A stretch of DNA of 38,742 bases from Thermoguttaceae bacterium (lineage in GTDB: Bacteria; Planctomycetota; Planctomycetia; Pirellulales; Thermoguttaceae). Within the stretch, counting starts at the first letter, position 1, and each line of letters starts with the position of its first letter. The stretch lies in NCBI GenBank assembly GCA_017550965.1, contig JAFZNK010000329.1, positions 1-38,742 of the forward strand, written 5' to 3'. Made by a program: the position numbers and the translations under genes. This document shows, piece by piece, positions 8,350 through 14,754 of this stretch. The notes under the pieces are model-generated. The model did no database searches, was not told the origin of the DNA, and worked only from the letters and a program-made list of their open reading frames with translations.

Positions 8350-8386
8350 GAAAAAGAAAAAACCGCCTCCCCGATTAGGGAGACGG
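8350..8386 (-). terminator. Intrinsic terminator after the sigma-like gene
   Basis: On the minus strand CCGTCTCCC (8378-8386) pairs with GGGGAGGCGG (8363-8372), with one internal mismatch. TTTTTTCTTTTTC follows. It lies about 35 bases past the stop of the sigma-like gene. Confidence 0.7.
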
Positions 8387-8422
8387 CAAGGGAAACGGCG
8401 GCGCCGAAGATAAGAGCCGCCG

Positions 8423-8833
8423 TCAAGGATTCTCATTTAAACTGCTTTTAAAGCGTCCTAGGATTTGAGAAACGCGCCCTCTTGATATTTTAAAAGCCTC
8501 CGCTATTGCTTTTCCTTTGTGCCCTTGCAAGTTATAGAGGATAATTAAACGGTCGCGGGGTGAAAAAGCGTTTAATGCCTCAATAAAAAGAGGCCACAAT
8601 CTTTGGCTTTCCTCTTGTCGCTCTTCTTTTTCTTCGGCAATTTCAGCGGGGTCTGCATGAGGTTGCGGCAGATCGTCGTCCAGCTGGCAAAAGAACGGCG
8701 GGCGTTTGCGGCGCGTCCCTTCGTCGGTTTGTCGCTTTCTAATGATCGCGCCTGAAATACGCCTGACAAGATATGCCTTTATTTCATGGATTGGGCGCGT
8801 CGCGTCATATTGGAAACGATTAGACAAGAGCAT
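8423..8833 (-). CDS. Small sigma-70-like protein (region 4 helix-turn-helix)
   Basis: The C-terminal third, SPRDRLIILYNLQGHKGKAI, continuing into a second helix ISRGRVSQILGRFKSSL, fits the sigma-70 region 4 helix-turn-helix. The N-terminal part (FQYDATRPIHEIKAYLVRRI) fits the end of region 2. From the first ATG the protein is 136 aa, with AGAGG eight bases upstream. The same frame is open further upstream and encodes the missing start of region 2, listed separately, so this ATG may be internal. It may direct transcription of element genes or act as an RNA polymerase-binding regulator. It lies alone with a short upstream gene, in a repeat-rich part of the element. The middle is acidic and low-complexity. 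Confidence 0.72.
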   Translation of the reverse strand: MLLSNRFQYDATRPIHEIKAYLVRRISGAIIRKRQTDEGTRRKRPPFFCQLDDDLPQPHADPAEIAEEKEERQEESQRLWPLFIEALNAFSPRDRLIILYNLQGHKGKAIAEAFKISRGRVSQILGRFKSSLNENP

Positions 8834-8941
8834 TAAAAACGCCTCTTGCTTCGCGTCTTCATAATCGGCGCGGCGGTATCGCGTCGCAAAGTTTGCGGCG
8901 CGCCCAGCTATTTCGTCGAGCTCCTCATAGTTAAAATCTAT
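8834..8941 (-). other. Probable N-terminal extension of the sigma-like protein, without a standard start codon
   Basis: In frame with the downstream gene this segment reads IDFNYEELDEIAGRAANFAT, then RYRRADYEDAKQEAFL, matching the first helices of sigma region 2. The only codon in a start-like position is ATA at 8939-8941, seven bases after AGGGA. No ATG, GTG or TTG occurs in frame back to the TAG at 8987-8989. Either ATA is used as a start, an ancestral ATG has mutated, or the TAG is read through. Confidence 0.5.
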
Positions 8942-8986
8942 CGTTCCGTCCCTGGTGCATGAAAAAACCGCGCCTAGTCCCCGGCG

Positions 8987-9268
8987 CTACTGCTTCAAGG
9001 TCAATAAGAACTGTTTAACGCTTTGAATATATGCGGTAAGGCGTTTTTCGGTTGCGTCTAGTTTTGTTAATTGTTCGCGGGTGTAGCTGGAATCAAGGCG
9101 TTTACTATAACTCCCTTGTATTTCAAAAAAACCGTTTACGCGTATCCGTTCGCGCTCTTGCGCGATTCTCTCCATCTCTTGTCGTTCGATTCTCGAGACG
9201 GCTTCTAATGTCGCGCCGACGGTCATTAACGGCAATTCGACAGAAAAATAGCTTTCTTCTTTCGTCAT
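8987..9268 (-). CDS. Small hypothetical protein, charged and coiled-coil-like
   Basis: A 93-aa protein starting MTKEESYFSVELPL. The middle (EAVSRIERQEMERIAQERER) and the end (TKLDATEKRLTAYIQSVKQF) look like two coiled-coil helices. I recognise no family. AAGGA lies nine bases before the ATG at 9268. In-frame codons further upstream run into repeat-like DNA and are not preferred. It is directly upstream of the sigma-like protein on the same strand and in the same frame, ending with TAG at 8987-8989. It could be a partner or regulator of that protein, which is inferred from position only. Confidence 0.55.
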   Translation of the reverse strand: MTKEESYFSVELPLMTVGATLEAVSRIERQEMERIAQERERIRVNGFFEIQGSYSKRLDSSYTREQLTKLDATEKRLTAYIQSVKQFLLTLKQ

Positions 9269-9301
9269 TTTCGATAATCCTTGTTTTCCCTTGTTCGAAC
9301 A

Positions 9302-9640
9302 TGAACGCGCCGAAGGTTCCCGGCGTCTGTATGACGTTGCGAGCATACGCGCCCGCGTCAATATTGCCAAAACTTTTGAACGTTTAGCCCATTAAGAAAC
9401 GTCTTAAAAAATACTCTAGGTATGTATTGCACCCCCTTGCCGGGGTGCTGTCCGCGACCCCATAGGGGGGCAAAACGACTAGGAAGTACCTTTGAGCCCT
9501 TTGGCGTGTCAAGTCTGTTTCCGGTCGTTTCCATGATCGGCGTGTCGACGTTCGAACGCTTCGGCGCGTCGTTCCGGTTGGCGGGAATGTTCCAGGCGTT
9601 GACGGTTCGCCATGATCGACGCGTCGACGGTCGCGCGTCC
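9302..9640. repeat. Further mosaic short repeats, with a structured segment
   Basis: Contains CATGATCG at 9532 and 9611, GCGCCGAAGGTTC at 9307, GCGTTGACGGTTC near 9597 and TGTCAAGTCTGTTTCCG at about 9508, which is also at about 6112. In the middle, at 9410-9495, GCACCCC and GGGGTGC form a hairpin, followed by CCCC/GGGG pairing. A leftward open frame across this region is made mostly of repeat modules and is not called a gene. Confidence 0.55.
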
Positions 9641-9680
9641 TTAGCAAGAGAAAAAGCCGCCGAAGATACCCGTTTTTAAA

Positions 9681-9800
9681 TGTAACGGATTTTGTAACGG
9701 TTTGTAACGGTTTGTAACGGGTTTTGTAACGGGTACCCGTTACAAGTTAAGATATTAGAAATAAACGACTTAAATATAAATTGTAACGGGTAACGGGTTT
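9681..9800. repeat. Iteron-like TGTAACGG repeats and a perfect palindrome
   Basis: TGTAACGG occurs at 9681, 9693, 9703, 9713, 9725 and 9782, mostly 10-12 bases apart, and inverted at 9737-9744. The stretch 9724-9745 is a perfect 22-base palindrome of two such units. Spacing near one helical turn suggests cooperative protein binding, as at plasmid iterons. Confidence 0.75.
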
Positions 9801-9865
9801 TTTTAACATACCCCCCGAAAACACGGAACGCCGCAAGAGGGGAAAAAGGGCTAAAAAGCCCTGCA

Positions 9866-10010
9866 AAAAAAACGGGTAAGCGTGAGTAAGAGGGGGGGCA
9901 AGAGAGAGAGAGAATATATATAAGAGAATATATATATATTTCTTTTTTTTCCCTCCCCTTATAGCACCTTTCTCTTGCTTAGGCTCTTACTCCAGCTTAC
10001 CCTTTTTTTA
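9866..10010. repeat. Long inverted repeat around a purine/AT-rich core
   Basis: The arm at 9874-9892 (GGGTAAGC, two bases, GAGTAAGAG) is inverted at 9984-10002 with two central mismatches. Outer A8/T7 tracts and inner GCAAGAGA/TCTCTTGC extend the pairing. The core holds AG and TA dinucleotide runs (9902-9940) that would melt easily. It could be part of an origin, a transfer site, a small non-autonomous mobile repeat, or the right end of the element. Confidence 0.6.
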
Positions 10011-10092
10011 AATTATTACTATACCTATTTTTATACCCGTTTTTGTTTGAGCCTTATTTTTACGGGGCGTTAGCAATCCTTGCAGTTGCTCT

Positions 10093-10130
10093 AAAAAACG
10101 TTCGCGAGTTTTGGCTTGCGAACGTTTTTT
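10093..10130. terminator. Bidirectional terminator between the element and the RNA repair operon
   Basis: AAAAAACGTTCGC (10093-10105) and GCGAACGTTTTTT (10118-10130) form a perfect 13-base stem with a U-run in both directions. It would end leftward transcription of the RNA repair operon. Confidence 0.8.
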
Positions 10131-10187
10131 GGTTTCTTGCGATCTTGCGTGAAAAACGTCTCAACCTGCGCCAATAAAGGGTCTTAC

Positions 10188-10215
10188 AAAATCGTTCGCA
10201 ACTTGCGGACGATTT
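10188..10215 (-). terminator. Second hairpin after the RNA repair operon
   Basis: AAATCGT-CGCA (10188-10200) pairs with TGCG-ACGATTT (10204-10215) with one mismatch. On the minus strand TTTTGT follows. It lies about 25 bases past the stop of the HD-kinase gene. Confidence 0.55.
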
Positions 10216-10240
10216 GCCGGCGTTGGGGAAAGCTCCGGCG

Positions 10241-11413
10241 TCACACGCAGATCCAGTCGACGTATTGCGCTTCGTCGAGGGTCGGCAACACGGTTTTTCC
10301 GAGCATTCTTTCGACCGTGTTTTCGGGAACGACGTTTTCGCGTCCGGCGTTTCTGGCGATTCTGGTCGCCCAGTCGGTTTCCAAATAGACGATTCTGACT
10401 CTGGCGCCGTATCGCTCAAACAATCTGATCAGCTTTTGACGGACGTCTCGCGTTAAATTAGTGGCGTTCCAGACGAACGGGCGTTTGTTTCGAAGCAGTT
10501 CTTTCGCGCGTTCTTCCGCGACTTGCGCGACGCGTCCCTGGTCGTCGGTCGGCGCGACCCGCAGTTCCTTCCTGATCTCGTCGAGCGAAATCGTCGGCGT
10601 CTCGGGGCGGTTCTTTTGCAACCACGCGTCTTTGCCGGTTCCGGGCAAACCCGACATTAAGACAACCTCGCCCCAGGAATCGTCGTAGAGCGGCTGGCCG
10701 GGAGCGACGTCGCGACCGGACAAATACGCGCGTCTGGTAAAAGCGTCGGCGAAACGATACGGCGCGTCGGCGCAAAGCGCGTCTTCGGCGACGACGCCCG
10801 CCAGGCGGACCCGCGTCAAATTGTCGTCGAGCGTCTTCGAAATTCGACCTCTCGCGTCCGCTTCCGCCAACGTCGCGAGTCTCTTCCACGAGAAGTCGGT
10901 CGCCAGTTCGCCGTAAGCGGCTATTTCCCGAACTCTTCGTTCCGGGTCGCCCGCTTCGATCAGTCGGCCGGGAACCATGTGAAATCGGACCAGCGCGCAA
11001 ACGCTCTCGCGAAAGACGAGCGCGTCGGGAGTTCCGCAAAGCCCGCAATCGCGCCAGAGGAACTCTCTGACGATCCGAGAACCGGTCGAGGCGTGTCCGG
11101 GGGACGTCCACGCGCCGTCTTCCATTCTGGTCGTTTTCACTTTGCCGACGTCGTGAAGAACTGCCGCCAGAAACAACTCGGTTCGCGCCCGTTGCGAAAA
11201 CTCATAGAACGCGGGGCTCTTCGTCAGTTCCCGCGCCGTCGCCTTCGTATGAGCGTAAACGTCCCCCTCGCCGTGATAAAGAGGGTTTTGCGGGGTCCTT
11301 TTCATCGCGGAAAAAAAGGTCGAACCGAAAAGGCGTTCGAGCTCGTCCCAGGGAATTTCATCCGCGGGCGAGGTCGGAACGCATCGTTCGATTTCTTCAA
11401 TAAAAGTCGACAA
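10241..11413 (-). CDS. HD-domain / polynucleotide-kinase-like RNA end-processing protein
   Basis: A 390-aa two-domain protein. Residues about 50-200 form an HD phosphohydrolase domain: YAHTKAT gives the first His, AAVLHDVGK the HD pair, and SPGHAST a further His. Residues about 245-390 form a P-loop kinase domain of the T4 Pnk type: VVLMSGLPGTGKDAW (Walker A with Asp where Ser or Thr is usual), SLDEIRKEL, FVWNATNLTRD, and an Arg-rich lid near ATRIARNAGRENVVPE. It probably phosphorylates 5' ends, and the HD domain may remove 3' or cyclic phosphates before ligation. The start is TTG at 11411-11413, chosen because GGAGG is ideally placed. It lies 21 bases after the RNA ligase gene and is the last gene of the operon. 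Substrate is inferred, not shown. Confidence 0.85.
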   Translation of the reverse strand: MSTFIEEIERCVPTSPADEIPWDELERLFGSTFFSAMKRTPQNPLYHGEGDVYAHTKATARELTKSPAFYEFSQRARTELFLAAVLHDVGKVKTTRMEDGAWTSPGHASTGSRIVREFLWRDCGLCGTPDALVFRESVCALVRFHMVPGRLIEAGDPERRVREIAAYGELATDFSWKRLATLAEADARGRISKTLDDNLTRVRLAGVVAEDALCADAPYRFADAFTRRAYLSGRDVAPGQPLYDDSWGEVVLMSGLPGTGKDAWLQKNRPETPTISLDEIRKELRVAPTDDQGRVAQVAEERAKELLRNKRPFVWNATNLTRDVRQKLIRLFERYGARVRIVYLETDWATRIARNAGRENVVPENTVERMLGKTVLPTLDEAQYVDWICV

Positions 11414-11434
11414 TCGATCCGCCTCCGTCGTCTC

Positions 11435-12235
11435 TCACTCGAACAGCGATTCCATGGGAACGGCGAGTCGATTGGGAATAATCGGCCGATCGATCCAGTG
11501 CGACTCCGACTGAAACACGCTCTGCCAAAACCCGACGCGAACGTATTTCATTCGGTCGACGACGCGCCCGTCTTCTTCGATCTTAATGTACAGTCCCTCC
11601 GCCATGCCCGTAAGTTCCGTCTCGGAGAAAACGCTTTCGACGTCCAGCCCCAATTTAACGGCGGCGGCTCGCAAATTCTCCCGCTGGTTCTCGGTAACGT
11701 ACCGGGACGGCCCGACGAGCTTCAGCAGTTCGTCGAGCGTTTTGAACGCGCCCTCGCCGAGTACGGGAACGGACGCGACGGGCGCGTCTTTCAACATCTC
11801 GCGCCTTGTCGACGTGTCCAGAAAAACGCCCGACTCGCGGTCGAAAATATCGAATTCCAGAAAATAGTGCGGAAGAGCGTCGTAAAACACCGTGTGTTTG
11901 GCGTAAACCCACTCGCCGTACATGACGTGCCTCGATCCGAGAACGTCGCGCAACGCGGCGCTTTGCGACGTCCCCCATCGCTTGAACAAATCAAAGTGTC
12001 GCTCGCGCCCGCCGCCTCTCAAATAGTGCCCGCGACTCTGAAGGAGCAGCTCGCCGTCGGCGCCGAACGAGACCGCCGAATTGGCCCCGTCGACTTTTTC
12101 TTCGACGACAAGACGCTTGCCCTTAATCGCGGAAAACGGGATCCGATCCAGGTCCTCGTCGCCGGGTTGAAGTCGGGATCCGTCGATATGCGGCGTGCGA
12201 GGATATTTGAGCATCTTGAAAGAATCGGCCGCCAT
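11435..12235 (-). CDS. RNA ligase (Rnl2-like nucleotidyltransferase family)
   Basis: An ATP-dependent polynucleotide ligase of 266 aa. The nucleotidyltransferase motifs are in order: motif I EEKVDGAN (Lys is the adenylated residue, near residue 47), SRGHYL, motif III VMYGEWVYAKHT, HYFLEFDIFD, motif IV EGLYIKIE, and motif V RMKYVR. It has no oligonucleotide-binding fold domain of the DNA ligase type, which favours RNA. It should seal 5'-phosphate to 3'-hydroxyl ends prepared by the HD-kinase encoded next to it. The ATG at 12235 follows GAAAGGGA. It sits 49 bases after the methyltransferase gene. From family knowledge, this ligase is often found beside a P-loop kinase in bacteria. Its natural target, perhaps cleaved tRNA or other damaged RNA, is unknown. 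Confidence 0.9.
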   Translation of the reverse strand: MAADSFKMLKYPRTPHIDGSRLQPGDEDLDRIPFSAIKGKRLVVEEKVDGANSAVSFGADGELLLQSRGHYLRGGGRERHFDLFKRWGTSQSAALRDVLGSRHVMYGEWVYAKHTVFYDALPHYFLEFDIFDRESGVFLDTSTRREMLKDAPVASVPVLGEGAFKTLDELLKLVGPSRYVTENQRENLRAAAVKLGLDVESVFSETELTGMAEGLYIKIEEDGRVVDRMKYVRVGFWQSVFQSESHWIDRPIIPNRLAVPMESLFE

Positions 12236-12284
12236 GATCGTCCCTTTCCAATATCAAATTTGTCAACGCGTTCCGGCGGAAACA

Positions 12285-12989
12285 TTAAGAGTTAATCGTC
12301 GCGACCATGAACAAATGCCCTTCGACTCCGTCAAAATGAAGTCGAGGCCGTCCCGTCGCGTTAAACAGTTCCGTAAGTTTGTCTTTGGTCAGCAAATGAA
12401 TGTGATCCGGATTGTCGTCCGGCTTCGAGGGAACCGTGACGACGACGTGTTTCTTCGCCATCCGGACGGCGGCGGCAACCGCCTTTTCGACGGCGGGAAT
12501 GTGTTCCAACACTTCCAGCAGCGTTACGACGTCGAAACTGTCGTCCGGGAACGGTTGATCGCAAACGTCTTTGAGTTCCGCGCGAAGGGAGCCGAACCCG
12601 CCATCGGCAAGTTCGTTCAGAAACGCGACCCGATAATCGAGCAGATCGATCGACGTTACGTCGACGTTGGGAAACTCCTCGATAAACGGAATCAGAAACG
12701 CGCCGCGCCCGCTCCCGACGTCCAGCATCGTCTCAAAACAGACGGAACGGAGGAACCCAAACGTTCTTCGCGTTCTGGCCATCAGCGCCGATTTCAATTT
12801 AAACGGGTAGAGCTTAAGTCCTTCTTCCCGCGCCGCTTCCACAATCCGGAGCATTTCGTCCGGCGAACACTCGTCGACCTTTTTACAACGCGACGATTCC
12901 GGCAAATCGGGCTTGCCGACGTTTCTCGCGTGTCCCAGAACCCACGCGGCGGCGGTTCGGAGATTGTATGTCGTTTGCAAATCGTTCAT
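12285..12989 (-). CDS. Class I SAM-dependent methyltransferase of the RNA repair operon
   Basis: A 234-aa protein with a Rossmann-type SAM fold: motif I MLDVGSGRGAFLIPF, motif II acidic residue in VTSIDLLD, then FDVVTLLEVLEHIP and a post-motif strand KHVVVTVPSKPDDN. An EVLEH segment and a later DHIHLLT recall the Glu-Glu-His and His ligands of Hen1 RNA 3'-terminal methyltransferases. However, EVLEH is common in many SAM enzymes, so this is only a hint. The ATG at 12989 is preferred over one seven codons upstream because AGGGGG is well placed before it. It is the first gene of the operon with the RNA ligase and HD-kinase, so RNA end modification during repair is a reasonable inference. A small-molecule methyltransferase remains possible. 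Confidence 0.8.
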   Translation of the reverse strand: MNDLQTTYNLRTAAAWVLGHARNVGKPDLPESSRCKKVDECSPDEMLRIVEAAREEGLKLYPFKLKSALMARTRRTFGFLRSVCFETMLDVGSGRGAFLIPFIEEFPNVDVTSIDLLDYRVAFLNELADGGFGSLRAELKDVCDQPFPDDSFDVVTLLEVLEHIPAVEKAVAAAVRMAKKHVVVTVPSKPDDNPDHIHLLTKDKLTELFNATGRPRLHFDGVEGHLFMVATINS

Positions 12990-13018
12990 CGTTACGGCCC
13001 CCTTGATCATTGCGGACG

Positions 13019-13125
13019 AAAAAGCGCTCCAAGATCGGCGAACGGCGGACTTTACCGTCTCGGGGGAGCTATTCTATCAGCTTTTCGTCGTTCCGCAAGC
13101 GTTATGTCGCGACGGAAACGCAAAG
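13019..13125. repeat. Direct repeat, left copy (remnant of an LRR gene 3' end and terminator)
   Basis: Aligns imperfectly with 14659-14754. The best blocks are 13086-13104, identical to 14718-14736 (TCGTCGTTCCGCAAGCGTTA), and AAGCGCTCCAAGATCGGCG against AAGCTCTCCCAAGCTCGGCG. The right copy is the end of an LRR gene and its terminator, so the left copy is probably the trace of another such gene. Confidence 0.6.
13071..13098 (-). promoter_or_regulatory. Candidate promoter of the RNA repair operon
   Basis: On the minus strand, TTGCGG (13093-13098), a 16-base spacer and TAGAAT (13071-13076) lie about 80 bases upstream of the methyltransferase start. It is a moderate match to the sigma-70 consensus. 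Confidence 0.4.
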
Positions 13126-13179
13126 AAAGCGAGTCAACCCGCCGATTCGCCCGTTACTTTTTACGAACTTGCAGAACGC

Positions 13180-13208
13180 TTGACTTTTGCAGGAACGTTC
13201 TATATAAT
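13180..13208 (+). promoter_or_regulatory. Near-consensus sigma-70 promoter of the ATPase gene
   Basis: TTGACT (13180-13185), a 17-base spacer and TATAAT (13203-13208) lie about 50 bases before the ATPase start. Confidence 0.8.
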
Positions 13209-13258
13209 AATTACGGAAAAAGGTGTAAACACACTTATTTTGGAAATAGGAGAACAAT

Positions 13259-14512
13259 ATGGAAATCAAGCGGGACGTCTATCTGAACCGATTGATCCGA
13301 AGGGAAAAAAACGGACTTATCAAGATTGTGACGGGAGTTCGCCGTTGCGGAAAGTCGTATCTTCTGTTCAACCTGTTCCATAATTATTTGCTGGATAAAG
13401 GCGTTAAGGAAGACCATATCGTCGAGATCGCCCTGGACGATCGCAGCAATAAAGAACTGCGCGATCCGGACGTCATGCTGAAATACGTTAAAGATCGGAT
13501 CGTTGACAACGACGTCTACTACGTCATATTGGACGAGGTGCAACTTCTCGCCGAGTTCGAGGACGTCCTGAACAGTTTCTTGCATATCCGAAACGCAGAC
13601 GTTTACGTAACCGGAAGCAACTCTAAGTTCCTCTCCTCTGATTTGATAACGGAATTCCGCGGTCGCGGAGACGAGATTCGCATTTTTCCGCTCTCTTTCC
13701 GAGAATATTGCTCCGTTTACGACGGCGGCGCCGACGAAGCGTGGGACGATTATTTTACCTACGGCGGACTGCCGCTGATCCTTTCGCGTGAAACGGCGGA
13801 GGAAAAGGTTGAATACCTCGTGTCGCTGTTCCAGAAGGTTTATCTGAGCGATATCGTCGACCGCCATAAGGTGCGCAATCGCGAAGAATTGGACGAGCTG
13901 GTTGATATTCTCGCTTCCGCCGTTGGCTCGCTGACCAATCCGCAAAAGTTGGCAAACACGTTCAAAACAGTCAAGAACAAGACCGTCAGCGACAAGACGC
14001 TGAAAAAATATATGGACTACCTGACGGACGCCTTCCTGGTGAGCAAGGCCGTCAGGTACGATATCAAGGGGCGGAAGTATATTGGTTCTCCGGCCAAGTT
14101 CTACTTCGAGGACGTGGGGCTGCGCAACGCAAGACTGAATTTCCGGCAGATGGAAGAAAACCATATTATGGAGAACATCGTCTACAACGAGCTACGAATC
14201 AGGGGTTATCGCGTCGACGTAGGGCTCGTGGAGCAGTTCGGCAAGAACAGCGAAAACAAGACTGCGAAAAAACGGCTCGAAGTGGACTTCGTCGCGACGC
14301 GCGGAAGCGAGAAATATTATATTCAGTCCGCTTTCGCAATAACTACGCCGGAAAAACGCGCGCAGGAGGAGCGTCCCTTGAACGCAATTGGCGATTCCTT
14401 CAAGAAGATCGTCGTCGTGCGGGATAATATCAAAGCGCGCAGGAACGATATGGGAATCGTAACGATTGGCGTCCGCAACTTCCTGTTGGACGAGAATAGC
14501 CTGAACCTGTAA
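13259..14512 (+). CDS. AAA_14 / DUF4143 family ATP-binding protein
   Basis: A 417-aa P-loop ATPase of the AAA_14 plus DUF4143 family, found widely in bacteria and archaea and mostly uncharacterised. Walker A is VTGVRRCGKSYL (near residue 29), Walker B YYVILDEVQ, and the sensor segment YVTGSNSKFLSS. FPLSFREYC and YGGLP are further family landmarks. The C-terminal DUF4143 part has KFYFEDVGLRNARL and a nuclease-like EVDFVATRGSEKYYIQ, resembling the D/E-x-K core of PD-(D/E)XK folds. AGGAG precedes the ATG by seven bases. It is the only rightward gene between two leftward operons, has its own strong promoter, and is bracketed by direct repeats. This suggests later acquisition. Its cellular role is unknown. 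Confidence 0.9.
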   Translation: MEIKRDVYLNRLIRREKNGLIKIVTGVRRCGKSYLLFNLFHNYLLDKGVKEDHIVEIALDDRSNKELRDPDVMLKYVKDRIVDNDVYYVILDEVQLLAEFEDVLNSFLHIRNADVYVTGSNSKFLSSDLITEFRGRGDEIRIFPLSFREYCSVYDGGADEAWDDYFTYGGLPLILSRETAEEKVEYLVSLFQKVYLSDIVDRHKVRNREELDELVDILASAVGSLTNPQKLANTFKTVKNKTVSDKTLKKYMDYLTDAFLVSKAVRYDIKGRKYIGSPAKFYFEDVGLRNARLNFRQMEENHIMENIVYNELRIRGYRVDVGLVEQFGKNSENKTAKKRLEVDFVATRGSEKYYIQSAFAITTPEKRAQEERPLNAIGDSFKKIVVVRDNIKARRNDMGIVTIGVRNFLLDENSLNL

Positions 14513-14532
14513 ATCCGCTTTACGGGCCCGCG

Positions 14533-14571
14533 CGGTCCGACGCCGGACCGGCGGTTCGCGCTTTCGCGCGG
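14533..14571 (+). terminator. GC-rich hairpins after the ATPase gene
   Basis: CGGTCCG (14533-14539) pairs with CGGACCG (14544-14550), followed by a second CGCG/CGCG hairpin. There is no T run, so termination is uncertain. Confidence 0.35.
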
Positions 14572-14653
14572 AGAAAAAGTCCCGCTCCCGTTGGTCGCCA
14601 CGCGCATAAGAACCGTAAGCAGAAGGGCGCAAAGTCGCCCGTATGCTACCGGC

Positions 14654-14702
14654 AAACAAAAAAGCTCTCCCAAGCTCGGCGTTTTCATCGTCTCAGGAGA
14701 GC
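14654..14702 (-). terminator. Intrinsic terminator of the first LRR gene
   Basis: On the minus strand GCTCTCC (14696-14702) pairs with GGAGAGC (14664-14670), followed by TTTTTTGTTTG. It lies about 30 bases past the LRR gene stop. Confidence 0.75.
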
Positions 14703-14754
14703 AGATCTGTCGACGTTTCGTCGTTCCGCAAGCGTTATTTCGCGGCGGGGACAA
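14659..14754. repeat. Direct repeat, right copy (3' end and terminator of the first LRR gene)
   Basis: Partner of the repeat at 13019-13125. It covers the last codons of the LRR gene and its terminator. The pair encloses the ATPase gene. Confidence 0.6.

Larger units (their letters stand above)
7579..8422. repeat. Non-coding block of mosaic short repeats
   Basis: About 840 bases without a credible gene. It is filled with modules shared with other parts of the element, in both orientations. CATGATY cores lie at 7689, 8131, 8241 and 8298. GCGCCGAAGGTT occurs at about 7696, 7905 and 8138. GCGTTGACG or GCGTCGACGG occurs several times. GGCGCGGGATCTGTAGC lies at 7844 and its core is inverted at 8282. 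Two 24-base blocks are identical to parts of the ribbon-helix-helix gene. Three hairpins inside it are listed separately. Confidence 0.7.

Noticed and set aside
7579..8422. CRISPR array or diversity-generating retroelement as the explanation of the mosaic repeats
   Set aside because: Repeats are not evenly spaced, are in both orientations and shuffled. There are no Cas genes, reverse transcriptase or template/variable repeat pair with adenine-specific changes.
9384..9647. Leftward open frame across the right repeat block
   Set aside because: It is composed almost entirely of dispersed repeat modules and a hairpin segment, so the open frame is more likely a by-product of GC-rich repeats.
9681..9800. 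Iteron block as a CRISPR
   Set aside because: The units are only 8 bases with 2-4 base gaps, far too short for repeats and spacers.
10979..13286. Long open frames on the plus strand across the RNA repair genes
   Set aside because: They are antisense to genes with clear catalytic motifs, have Arg-rich low-complexity composition, and lack ribosome-binding sites and recognisable domains.
13235..14164. A leftward open frame of about 300 codons inside the ATPase gene
   Set aside because: The plus-strand frame has Walker motifs, a promoter and a good ribosome-binding site. The opposite frame has none and arises from codon bias.
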